Part shown: one piece after another, positions 36,908 through 44,412 of the stretch | Numbering within the stretch: the stretch's first letter is position 1 | How the letters are laid out: each line of letters starts with the position of its first letter | Source of the DNA: an uncultured Muribaculaceae bacterium | Lineage (GTDB): Bacteria > Bacteroidota > Bacteroidia > Bacteroidales > Muribaculaceae | Assembly (NCBI GenBank): GCA_910577315.1 | Contig: CAJTME010000001.1 | Coordinates: forward strand, 1 to 64,000 | Length of the DNA stretch: 64,000 nucleotides | Reading direction: 5' to 3' | The notes under the pieces: model-generated | What the model saw: the letters and a program-made list of their open reading frames with translations, nothing else | What the model was told of the DNA's origin: nothing | Database searches by the model: none | Made by a program: the position numbers and the translations under genes

Positions 36908-38341
36908 TCAATTAAGCGTTCCGAGGCACTTCGAGAGGTACACGTTGCAGAGATGCACGTCAATCATTGCGTCGATTTCTTCGGAATGGGCCTTAAGCCA
37001 GGCCGTCTGCGCCTCAAGAACATTGTCGGTGGTGGCCACGCCCTCGCGGAAGGCAAGATTGGCGCAGCGCAGGTTCTCGTTCGCGCTTTCGAGGTTGGCC
37101 GAGGCGGTCTGGTAGGTCTTGTAGGCCTCGGATGTCTTGAAAGATGCCTGGCGCACCTGCAGTTCCACCATCGAGCGGGCATCGGCCAGCTTGAGTTCCA
37201 TGATGGTCTCGTCGACCTTGGCGGCACGGTATTTGTTGTAATTGCCGCCCCAGTGCCAGATGGGAATGGTCACCATCGCACCGACAGAGAACGCGCCGCC
37301 GAAACGTTTCTTAAAGCCGTCGAACATGTTGGGGTTCGAGAAACTGTAAGCTCCGACGAGAGCCACGTTGGGAAGCATCGACGACATGGCCACCTGCTTC
37401 TGATGGCCGGCAATCTCCACTCCCAGCCGCAGGGCCTCAAGGTCGGGACGGCGGGCATAAACTTCTTCCATATTGTATTCCTTCGCCACCTCGGCGGTGA
37501 GTGACACCTCGTCGATACCTTCGTCAACTAGCGGGAAAGTTACGTCGACGGGCAGTCCGCACACCTGTGCGAGCGCCATGCGGCTCAGCACAAGTCCGTT
37601 CTCGACCTTCGTCAAATCGACCTGGGCTGAATTGAGCTTCACGTCAACGCTGAGGACATCGGCACGCGTGGCCACACCCTCGTCAAACATCAGGTGAACG
37701 TTGCGGTCGAGCGAGTCAAGAAGGGCGACGTAGCTGGTTGCGAGGTCATATTTCGCTTTCAGCGACACCACCTGCCAATAGGCCGCATCGACGGCATAAA
37801 TGACATTCTCGGCCTCGTTCTCGTGCATGCTGCGGGCAAGCAGCTCGGCATCGCGGGTGATGCGGTTCATCGCAACGATCTTTCCACCCATGTAGATGGG
37901 CTGTGTAAGGGTTATCGCACCGAAGAACACGTTATGTACGTCGAAGGTCATTGCGTCTTTCGGAATGAGCGCCACCGTCGAGGGCACAGGCTGGCCGTCG
38001 ACCACCAGCGGCTTGCCGGTGGCGGGATTGGTGACGAGGTTGTACTCGTATTTTCCGGTGGCAGGGTCGAAGCTCTTGGTGGGGAGCAACTGGTCGGAAT
38101 CAAATATCGAGATATTCTTCTGGTTGTAGGAATATCCTCCCGCGAAGTCGATGGCCGGAAGATAGGCCGCGAAAGCCTCCTCTTTCTGGTAGCCGGCCTT
38201 TTCGATGGCCCGGCGCGAAATCATCAGCTGCTTGTTCGATTCAAGAGCCATGCGGCGGCACGAGTCAAGCGACACCGGCTCCTGGGACGATGCCGCGACG
38301 GCTGCTGCCATACAAAACGTAATTAAGGCGATTGACCTCAT
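36908..38341 (-). CDS. tolC: TolC family outer-membrane efflux protein
   Basis: The 477-residue protein has a signal peptide (MRSIALITFCMAAAVAASS) and two repeats of the outer-membrane efflux fold: long helices with SLDSCRRMALESNKQL near the N terminus and LREGVAT-like FREGVATTDNVLEAQTAWL in the C-terminal half. It forms the trimeric channel of the exporter. ATG 38341 starts the signal peptide. The operon has its own promoter at 38414-38444. Confidence 0.92.
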   Translation of the reverse strand: MRSIALITFCMAAAVAASSQEPVSLDSCRRMALESNKQLMISRRAIEKAGYQKEEAFAAYLPAIDFAGGYSYNQKNISIFDSDQLLPTKSFDPATGKYEYNLVTNPATGKPLVVDGQPVPSTVALIPKDAMTFDVHNVFFGAITLTQPIYMGGKIVAMNRITRDAELLARSMHENEAENVIYAVDAAYWQVVSLKAKYDLATSYVALLDSLDRNVHLMFDEGVATRADVLSVDVKLNSAQVDLTKVENGLVLSRMALAQVCGLPVDVTFPLVDEGIDEVSLTAEVAKEYNMEEVYARRPDLEALRLGVEIAGHQKQVAMSSMLPNVALVGAYSFSNPNMFDGFKKRFGGAFSVGAMVTIPIWHWGGNYNKYRAAKVDETIMELKLADARSMVELQVRQASFKTSEAYKTYQTASANLESANENLRCANLAFREGVATTDNVLEAQTAWLKAHSEEIDAMIDVHLCNVYLSKCLGTLN

Positions 38342-38413
38342 AATATGATGCTTAGTTGAAACGTGTTTTAAAAAGAATAACCTCATGCAAAGGCAAAAGG
38401 TTTATCGAGCCCA

Positions 38414-38444
38414 CAAAATTACACAACATGCAGTCCACACCAAA
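38414..38444 (-). promoter_or_regulatory. Promoter of the TolC-HlyD-ABC-2 operon
   Basis: Minus-strand TTTG (38444-38441), 19-nt spacer, TAATTTTG (38421-38414). It lies between tilS and tolC, so the exporter need not depend on tilS transcription. Confidence 0.7.
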
Positions 38445-38496
38445 CGGCGGTGGACATTTAGGCGAACATTTGGCCGTTCGGACGAAAAACGGGCTT

Positions 38497-39828
38497 TCAA
38501 TCGTCGGCAATCATCTCGAGCCGGAGGTATCGGCGGGTACGGGGAGTAATGGCAAAACGCGACGAGGCGCGCAACCCAGGAGCCCAGATAATTTCCCCGT
38601 CGCGGGTAAGCAGCCACACCGAGCGCTTTTCGGCGGCACTCAGCCTGGCTTCGGCGAAAATATCGCTCAGCAGTTTTGAACCCGAAAGGCCGTAGGGCGA
38701 CATGCGGTCGCCGCGGCGCCAGCGGCGCAATTGCCAGCGGTGGCTGCCGTCGAGCGACTTCTCGTCGATATACGCCACCTTCGGATTGCGTTCAGGGCGG
38801 AACTCCGCGACATCATGGCGCGTAACGGCTATGCGGACGGGCTCGAAAATATCACGGGCCAAAGTGATGTCGACTGCATCAGGCCCTGCTGGCAGCCCGG
38901 CATGCGGCGCACGCAGCACACCGTGGTCGAGTTCCCTCACATGGCTGCGGCCAGCCGAGAAAACACCTCCTCCGCGCCCGGCGGCGCCGAGCATGTCGTC
39001 GGTTTGCGTACGGTTGAAGCCTTCGCGGCGCAGATGCTCGAAAAGGAGCACTCCGGCCTCGGGCTCTGCTGCAATCAGGGCGGCGAGGTCAACCTCCTCA
39101 TCTTTTATATATGGAGCGATGCGGTCGTGCGCGGCCCGGTCATATATTGCGGCGCTTTCCCTCAGTATGGACATCGAACGCAACACCCCGTCGGCCGCTC
39201 CCGGGAAAAGTTCTTCCATGAGCGGAAGCAAGCGGTTGCGCAGACGGTTGCGGGCAAAATCATCCGAAGCGTTTGAAGAATCGACAATCCAACCCAGCGA
39301 GCGGGCGCGCAGATACCCTTCGATTTCCGAGCGGGAAACATCGAGCAGCGGCCTCACCACATGCTCGTTGCGGTGGCGTATGCCGGCCAGCCCCGCAAGT
39401 CCCGAGCCACGCATGAGGTTCAGGAAAAAAGTCTCGACCTGATCCTCGCGGTGATGGCCCACCGCGATTGCCTGGCCATAGTCGCGGTCGAGCAATCCGA
39501 AAAACCACTCGTAACGCAGCTCGCGGCAGGCCATTTCGAGCGATTCGCCCGTGAGGGCACGGCGGGCGCCGACATCGAAATCCTTCACATATAGGTCTAC
39601 GCCGAGCGTGGCCGTGACGTCCTCGACAAAGCGCTTGTCACGGTTCGACTCCTCGCCACGCAAGTGAAAGTTGCAATGCGCCGCCACGCAGTCATAGCCA
39701 AGCTCGAGCAACACGGCGAGCAGCGCCACTGAATCGGCACCGCCGCTCACAGCGACAATCACTTTGCCACGCTCCCGCAAAAGGCTGTGGGAAGCGATGG
39801 TCTGACGAATCTTATCTACAAATTCCAT
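38497..39828 (-). CDS. tilS: tRNA(Ile)-lysidine synthase
   Basis: TilS converts C34 of the AUA-reading tRNA-Ile to lysidine using ATP. The 443-residue protein has the PP-loop SGGADSVAL (about residue 27), the family motif HCNFHLRGEESNRD, GHHREDQVETFFLNLMRGSG, and a C-terminal TilS domain (RRWRRGDRMSPYGLSGSKLLSD). ATG 39828 (MEFVDKIRQ) is preferred over 39855. Confidence 0.94.
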   Translation of the reverse strand: MEFVDKIRQTIASHSLLRERGKVIVAVSGGADSVALLAVLLELGYDCVAAHCNFHLRGEESNRDKRFVEDVTATLGVDLYVKDFDVGARRALTGESLEMACRELRYEWFFGLLDRDYGQAIAVGHHREDQVETFFLNLMRGSGLAGLAGIRHRNEHVVRPLLDVSRSEIEGYLRARSLGWIVDSSNASDDFARNRLRNRLLPLMEELFPGAADGVLRSMSILRESAAIYDRAAHDRIAPYIKDEEVDLAALIAAEPEAGVLLFEHLRREGFNRTQTDDMLGAAGRGGGVFSAGRSHVRELDHGVLRAPHAGLPAGPDAVDITLARDIFEPVRIAVTRHDVAEFRPERNPKVAYIDEKSLDGSHRWQLRRWRRGDRMSPYGLSGSKLLSDIFAEARLSAAEKRSVWLLTRDGEIIWAPGLRASSRFAITPRTRRYLRLEMIADD

Positions 39829-39918
39829 ATCTGTTGCATGAGGATATTTACGCACGCATAGTATATTCCGGGCGGTCAGTCAGGAGCGAATTATGTTTGT
39901 CAACGCTCTTAGGTTTTA

Positions 39919-39945
39919 CAAAGTTACGATTTTTTCGTAACTTTG
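39919..39945. promoter_or_regulatory. Divergent, palindromic -7 elements for tilS and the lipid kinase gene
   Basis: CAAAGTTACGA (39919-39929) and TCGTAACTTTG (39935-39945) form an 11-bp inverted repeat. One arm gives TAACTTTG on the minus strand toward tilS, the other gives TAACTTTG on the plus strand toward the kinase gene. Neither has a clear TTG at the usual upstream distance. Confidence 0.6.
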
Positions 39946-39952
39946 CACTCCG

Positions 39953-40930
39953 ATGAAGCAGAAACGTCTTACACTTATAATAAATCCCAATTCAGGCACC
40001 CTTTCAAAGAAAGGCCTCGACAAATGGTTGCCGCGCCATCTCAGGAGACTCGGATATGAAGTGGACGTAAGGTTCACCACCGGGCCTGGCGACGCCACCC
40101 GCATCGCCGCCGAGGCAGCCGCACGCGGCGACTACGGAGTGCTGGCCTGCGGAGGTGACGGCACCGTAAACGAAGTGGCCACCGGCCTCATCAACACCGG
40201 GACAGCGCTCGGCATCCTGCCAGCCGGCTCGGGAAACGGCCTGGCCCGGCATATCGGAATTCCCGTCGATGTGGAGCTGTCGCTGGAGGTCATTGCAGAA
40301 AACAATATTCAGGACTGCGACTACGGCACCGTTAACGGCCGCCCGTTTTTCTGCACGTTCGGCATGGGATTCGATGCCGCCGTCAGCCAGCGTTTCGCGC
40401 AAAAACACCGTCGCGGCCTCAACTCATATATAAGCAGCGCTGTCGATGAATTCATAAAATACCATCCGCAGACCTATGAAATCGAAGCCGGCGACCACGT
40501 CATCACCGACCGTGCCTTTCTGGTGGCGGTCTGCAACGCATCGCAATATGGCAACAATGCCTTCATTGCCCCGGCAGCATCAATCAAAGACGGCCAGCTC
40601 GACGTAACGGTTGTCCATGACGGCACGATGCTGGAAAACGCATGGACCGGCGTCGAAATGCTGGCCGGTTCAATCGGCAACCACGGCAAGATAAGGACAT
40701 TCCGCACACCGTCGCTGCGCATACGCTGCTCGGGACCGTCGCCAACACATATCGACGGCGATCCTGCCGACTTCCCCACCGAGATTGAGGTGGCATGCCA
40801 TCCGGGGGCATTGAAGATTTTCATTCCCAAGCACAAATTGAAATTTGTCCCCGTCCTTACCCCCATGATTTTGACATTAAGGGAATGGGGGCTTGTGATT
40901 TCGCGCCCGTTCAGGCAGCAAAAAGCATGA
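39953..40930 (+). CDS. Diacylglycerol kinase family lipid kinase (YegS/DgkB-like)
   Basis: The 325-residue protein has the DAGK catalytic domain: INPNSGT near the start, GGDGTVNEVATGLI (about residue 67), LPAGSGNGLARHIGIP, and a C-terminal domain with HIDGDP. Family members phosphorylate diacylglycerol, sphingoid or related lipids; the substrate is not determined. The ATG is only seven bases past the -7 element, so the mRNA is probably leaderless or nearly so. Confidence 0.88.
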   Translation: MKQKRLTLIINPNSGTLSKKGLDKWLPRHLRRLGYEVDVRFTTGPGDATRIAAEAAARGDYGVLACGGDGTVNEVATGLINTGTALGILPAGSGNGLARHIGIPVDVELSLEVIAENNIQDCDYGTVNGRPFFCTFGMGFDAAVSQRFAQKHRRGLNSYISSAVDEFIKYHPQTYEIEAGDHVITDRAFLVAVCNASQYGNNAFIAPAASIKDGQLDVTVVHDGTMLENAWTGVEMLAGSIGNHGKIRTFRTPSLRIRCSGPSPTHIDGDPADFPTEIEVACHPGALKIFIPKHKLKFVPVLTPMILTLREWGLVISRPFRQQKA

Positions 40931-40994
40931 TTTCATGGCGTTTTGGCCTCAAAATTCACTTTTTTGCCTGAATATTACATTTTTTTTGGTTTAT

Positions 40995-41028
40995 TTTGCC
41001 GATTTTCCGATTTATTAAATTATATTTG
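40995..41028 (+). promoter_or_regulatory. Promoter of the HU gene
   Basis: TATATTTG at 41021-41028, with TTTG at 40995-40998 at a slightly long spacing of 22 nt. It lies in an A+T-rich stretch 32 nt before the ATG. Confidence 0.65.
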
Positions 41029-41060
41029 CGGAAAATATCTCATTAATAACCAACTGAACT

Positions 41061-41333
41061 ATGAACAAGACCGAACTCGTGAACGCCGTCGCTGAAAAGG
41101 CCGGCCTCACCAAAGCCCAAGCCAAAGACGCAGTGGACGCAGCCCTCACCGCAATCAGCGACGCACTTGCTGAAAACGACAAAGTTGCAATCCTCGGCTT
41201 CGGTACTTTCGCCGTATCGGAAAAGGGCGAGCGCACGGGCATCAATCCCCGCACAAAAGAACAGATTGTAATTCCGGCCCGTAAGACCATTAAGTTTAAA
41301 GCCGGCGCAGAACTTACTGCAAAAGTTAAGTAA
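41061..41333 (+). CDS. hup: HU family DNA-binding protein
   Basis: The 90-residue protein is a complete HU: MNKTELVNAVAEKAGLTK opening, the GFGTFAVSEKGERTGINPRT arm region, and IPARKTIKFKAG near the end. HU dimers bend DNA and organise the nucleoid. A bidirectional terminator follows 12 nt downstream. Confidence 0.95.
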   Translation: MNKTELVNAVAEKAGLTKAQAKDAVDAALTAISDALAENDKVAILGFGTFAVSEKGERTGINPRTKEQIVIPARKTIKFKAGAELTAKVK

Positions 41334-41345
41334 TTGCCGTACACG

Positions 41346-41393
41346 AAACGACGTTGCCCCCGCTGGTCTCAACCAACGGGGGCAACGTCGTTT
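41346..41393. terminator. Bidirectional terminator between HU and rubrerythrin 2
   Basis: A perfect 17-bp stem (41346-41362 with 41377-41393), with an inner TGGT/ACCA pairing, separates two convergent genes. Confidence 0.85.
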
Positions 41394-41421
41394 ATAATTG
41401 TGTATCGGGCTTGTCAGGGAT

Positions 41422-42003
41422 TCAATAGTTGTCGGGGAAGCGTTCAAACCAGGCTTGATCCATACCGCATACCGGGCAACGCTTGGGCGCGGTCTTGGAC
41501 GTAATGGTGAAGCCACACTTGCGGCAATACCATTCAACGGGTTCTTCCGAGGCGAAAACCTCTCCGTTCTGCACACGTTCCAGAAGACGAAGATAGCGTT
41601 TCTCGTGCATCTGCTCAACCTTGGCGATGTTGCGGTAGAGGGCTGCAATCTGCGGGAAACCTTCTTCCTGTGCCACCTCTGCAAACGATGAGTAGAGTTC
41701 ACCCCACTCCTCGCGTTCGCCGGCAGCGGCCTCAGCAAGGTTGGTCTTGGTATCGGCCACCACTCCTGCGGGATATGCGGCCTTGATTTCCACCATTCCT
41801 CCCTCGAGCAACGAGAAGAATTGCTTGGCATGGCTAAGTTCCTGTTCGGCTGTAGTGAGGAAAATTTCGGCAATCTGTTCATAGCCTTCCTCAATAGCTT
41901 TTTGTGCGAACAGAGTATAACGTGCACGGGCCTGGCTCTCGCCTGCGAAAGATGCGAGCAGGTTGTGTTCTGTGCGAGTTCCTTTTATTGATTTTTTCTC
42001 CAT
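41422..42003 (-). CDS. Rubrerythrin (second copy)
   Basis: The 193-residue protein has the ferritin-like diiron bundle (FAGESQARARYTLFAQKA, ELSHAK, EQMHEKRY) and a C-terminal rubredoxin-type site with CRKCGF and CPVCGMDQAWFE. It is clearly different from the copy at 19911-20504 and belongs to the shorter Rbr type. It probably also reduces peroxide. It may be regulated by oxidative stress, but I see no operator. Confidence 0.92.
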   Translation of the reverse strand: MEKKSIKGTRTEHNLLASFAGESQARARYTLFAQKAIEEGYEQIAEIFLTTAEQELSHAKQFFSLLEGGMVEIKAAYPAGVVADTKTNLAEAAAGEREEWGELYSSFAEVAQEEGFPQIAALYRNIAKVEQMHEKRYLRLLERVQNGEVFASEEPVEWYCRKCGFTITSKTAPKRCPVCGMDQAWFERFPDNY

Positions 42004-42124
42004 AAGATTCTTATTTTATATTTTCTATTTATTAACAACCGTCTTGTTTCATTGGTTCGCAATATTCGGCAAAACTGGTAAAAACTACCGCAAAATTGAT
42101 TAGGCGGTCCACAGGCTTTCATAT

Positions 42125-42240
42125 TAACTTTGCAATGACTAACAACATAAGCTTAACACACAGACAAAGAATTTGGTAATTGATAATGTTGATAAGCCAA
42201 AATTGGGAAAGCGACTGCGAGATGCCGTCGCTTTTTCTTA
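42125..42240 (+). ncRNA. Candidate small RNA with own promoter-like element and terminator
   Basis: TAACTTTG at 42125-42132 is followed about 75 nt later by a hairpin AAAGCGAC/GTCGCTTT (42208-42215 with 42227-42234) and TTCTT. No open reading frame of note lies between. The transcript would be about 100 nt. The upstream TTG is at a poor distance, so the call is tentative. Confidence 0.35.
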
Positions 42241-42260
42241 TAAATTACGGCTGTTTATTG

Positions 42261-43394
42261 TCAGTCGTTGCCGGGAGGGCCGGCGATGGAACGGAAGGTC
42301 GAATCGGCCTCGTCCTTTTCGGCGGGAGGGACATCGCTGCGGTTGATGATGTATTGCTGGTAATAGGCCAGCAGCAGGGTTGTAAGCGGCAGGGCTATAA
42401 TCATGCCTATCAGGCCGAGAAGGGTTCCCCACACCGACAGGCTCAGCAATATGATGGCCGGATTGATGCCCAACGCCTTACCCATTATCTTGGGGGTGAG
42501 CACATAGTCGCAAATGCACTGGCTCACCAGATAAACCAGGGCGCATTTGCCGAGCATGGGCCAGAACTCCACTCCACCGCCCAGCGATGATATGAAACAG
42601 AGAAGCGCGACGGGAATAACCGTGACATACTGGAAATACGGAATCATATACAGCACTCCCACCGTGATGCCAAGCACTATGGCCATCGGCAGCCCTACAA
42701 TCGAGAAGCCGATGCAATAGAACACGGCGGCGCAGGCAGCTATGACCACTTGACCGCGGAAATAGCGGTTCATGTTGGTCTTGATGTCATCGCCGACACG
42801 GTAGGCTACCTTACGGTATTTCGGCGGAACCAACAGCCTGAATCCGCGCATCAAAGGTTTGTAATCAAGCAGGATGAAGATGACGTATATGAATGTAAGC
42901 AACCATTCGAGTGTGTGAAGCAGAAACGTAAGCACGCCCGAAATCACTGACGTGCCTTTGTTGAGCAGGGTCTCTATATGGCCGTTCTCGAGCAGCTCAT
43001 TCAAGCTATCGGTGGTGATATGTCTGGATATGAAATCATGAAACTGCACCGGAATGTGCGGTACGGTCGTACCGCTTGCCGAATACGTGGCAATCATCGT
43101 CTTGAGTTCGTCAATTTCTTTTTCAACCGAAGGGGCGAAGAAATAGATAAGCAGCCCGATGACAAGCGCCACTTCAAAAAGGGTGATGAACACCGGGATG
43201 GCCCTGTGTTTGAAACGCAGAACCCGCTGTGTCATTTCAACGATGGGCTCGAGGATGTAGGCTATGAGGCAGGCCGCGCAAAAAGGCAGCAGAACGTCCT
43301 TCAGGTAGTTGACAAGCCACACGAAGCATATCAGCCCGGCCAAGGCAATCAGCCAGCGGATGACACGGTCGAATGTATAAGGACGCGAGGGCAT
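42261..43394 (-). CDS. AI-2E family transporter
   Basis: The 377-residue inner-membrane protein has the family layout: two N-terminal helices, a helix and soluble segment, then a block of helices with PYFQYVTVIPVALLCF and IMGKALGINPAIILLSLSVWGTLLGLIGMIIALP motifs (the latter typical near the C terminus). Members include the TqsA/YdiK/PerM proteins; the actual substrate is uncertain and AI-2 export should not be assumed. Its start codon is 6 nt from a heptamer repeat tract. Confidence 0.87.
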   Translation of the reverse strand: MPSRPYTFDRVIRWLIALAGLICFVWLVNYLKDVLLPFCAACLIAYILEPIVEMTQRVLRFKHRAIPVFITLFEVALVIGLLIYFFAPSVEKEIDELKTMIATYSASGTTVPHIPVQFHDFISRHITTDSLNELLENGHIETLLNKGTSVISGVLTFLLHTLEWLLTFIYVIFILLDYKPLMRGFRLLVPPKYRKVAYRVGDDIKTNMNRYFRGQVVIAACAAVFYCIGFSIVGLPMAIVLGITVGVLYMIPYFQYVTVIPVALLCFISSLGGGVEFWPMLGKCALVYLVSQCICDYVLTPKIMGKALGINPAIILLSLSVWGTLLGLIGMIIALPLTTLLLAYYQQYIINRSDVPPAEKDEADSTFRSIAGPPGND

Positions 43395-43400
43395 TTTTTT

Positions 43401-43448
43401 GAATTAGGAATTAGGAATTAGAAATTAGAAATTAGAATTGGGAATTAT
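43401..43448. repeat. Heptamer tandem repeat (GAATTAG) upstream of the AI-2E gene
   Basis: Five 7-bp units (43401-43435; three GAATTAG, two AAATTAG) continue into degenerate units to 43448. The tract sits 7-54 nt upstream of the AI-2E start codon, preceded there by a T7 run, and could alter promoter or leader spacing if it changes length. Confidence 0.85.
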
Positions 43449-43450
43449 GT

Positions 43451-43492
43451 TTTTAGAGTGCCCGCATACAAGATTCTGCGGGCACTCTAAAA
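43451..43492. terminator. Terminator of the OmpA-like lipoprotein gene
   Basis: A perfect 16-bp stem (43451-43466 with 43477-43492) with T/A-rich ends begins 3 nt after the stop on the minus strand. Confidence 0.87.
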
Positions 43493-43494
43493 CA

Positions 43495-44334
43495 TCATTT
43501 ATCAGTGTCGGGAGCCTTGTCAATCAAATCCATGAACTGATCGAGGCTGGGGGTTATGATAATCTGGGTGCGGCGGTTGAGCTGGCGACCCTCGGCGGTA
43601 CCGTTGGTGGCGATGGGATTGTATTCGCCTCGGCCGCCTGCGGTGAGCCGGGCTGGATCAACGTCAAACCTGTCCTGAAGCACCTGTACGACCGAAGAAG
43701 CCCGCAGGGCGCTGAGGTCCCAGTTGTTGCGGATGTTGGTGCGGGAGATAGGCACATTGTCGGTATTGCCCTCGACAAGGACGCTGTAATTCTTGTAGTC
43801 CTTGATAATCTTGGCAATCTTGCTGAGGATGTCCATCGCGGCGGGGCTGATTTCATAGCTGCCCGACTTGAAGAGCATGTTGTCGGCAAGCGAAATGTAG
43901 ACCACGCCCTTGAGCACCTTAACATCGACGTCGCGCAACTCGTCGGTGTTGAGCGAGCGGGTGAGGTTGTTGCTGAGCACCATCAGCAGCGAGTCGGATT
44001 TCGATTTGGCCTCGACAAGGCGCTTGATGTAGTTGTTCGAGGCATTGATTTCATCAACGAGCTTGGCGATGTTGGTGTTGCCCGACTGGTTGGTCAGGAT
44101 GCTTTGGTCGAGCGTTTTCTGCAACGCGGCATACTGGTCTTTGAGCTCCTGATTGTTTTTCTTGGCCTGGTCGAGCATGTATTCCAGGTTCTTCACCTTG
44201 GTCTGGCTCTCGGCAAGGGCCACTTGCGAGGCATTGTAGTCGGCCTGCAACAGATTGAATTTCTTGTGCGACACGCAGCCGCTCAGCGACAGCAGGCACG
44301 CAGCAAGCATCAATACAATTCCTTTGGTTTTCAT
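43495..44334 (-). CDS. OmpA family lipoprotein
   Basis: The 279-residue lipoprotein has its lipobox cysteine at residue 20 (SLSGC), a long coiled coil (about residues 30-120) and a C-terminal OmpA/MotB peptidoglycan-binding domain with VLVEGNTDNVPI, NWDLSALRASSVV and NRRTQIIITP. It probably tethers the outer membrane to peptidoglycan. ATG 44334 begins the lipoprotein signal; an in-frame ATG at 44382 would add 16 residues and spoil the signal peptide. A hairpin overlaps the start codon. Confidence 0.87.
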   Translation of the reverse strand: MKTKGIVLMLAACLLSLSGCVSHKKFNLLQADYNASQVALAESQTKVKNLEYMLDQAKKNNQELKDQYAALQKTLDQSILTNQSGNTNIAKLVDEINASNNYIKRLVEAKSKSDSLLMVLSNNLTRSLNTDELRDVDVKVLKGVVYISLADNMLFKSGSYEISPAAMDILSKIAKIIKDYKNYSVLVEGNTDNVPISRTNIRNNWDLSALRASSVVQVLQDRFDVDPARLTAGGRGEYNPIATNGTAEGRQLNRRTQIIITPSLDQFMDLIDKAPDTDK

Positions 44335-44376
44335 AATTGTAATCCCGGCGGGAAATTCATCGCCGGTTACAATTAT
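44332..44376 (-). promoter_or_regulatory. Hairpin at the OmpA-lipoprotein start codon with a short upstream ORF
   Basis: A 16-bp stem with a 2-nt bulge (44333-44342 with 44367-44376, and 44345-44350 with 44361-44366) ends in the first two bases of the start codon. The loop carries an ATG (44360-44358) opening a nine-codon ORF (MNFPPGLQL) whose TGA overlaps the gene's ATG. Translational control is inferred. Confidence 0.55.
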
Positions 44377-44412
44377 AAACAAGGGAACTGTTTTGAATGT
44401 TGACCGTGGCTT

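Noticed and set aside
42261..43394. Quorum-sensing function for the AI-2E gene
   Set aside because: The family name is historical; no luxS or other signal genes are in the window.
44335..44382. Extended start for the OmpA-like lipoprotein at 44382
   Set aside because: It would put 16 residues before the lipoprotein signal and move the lipobox away from the N terminus.
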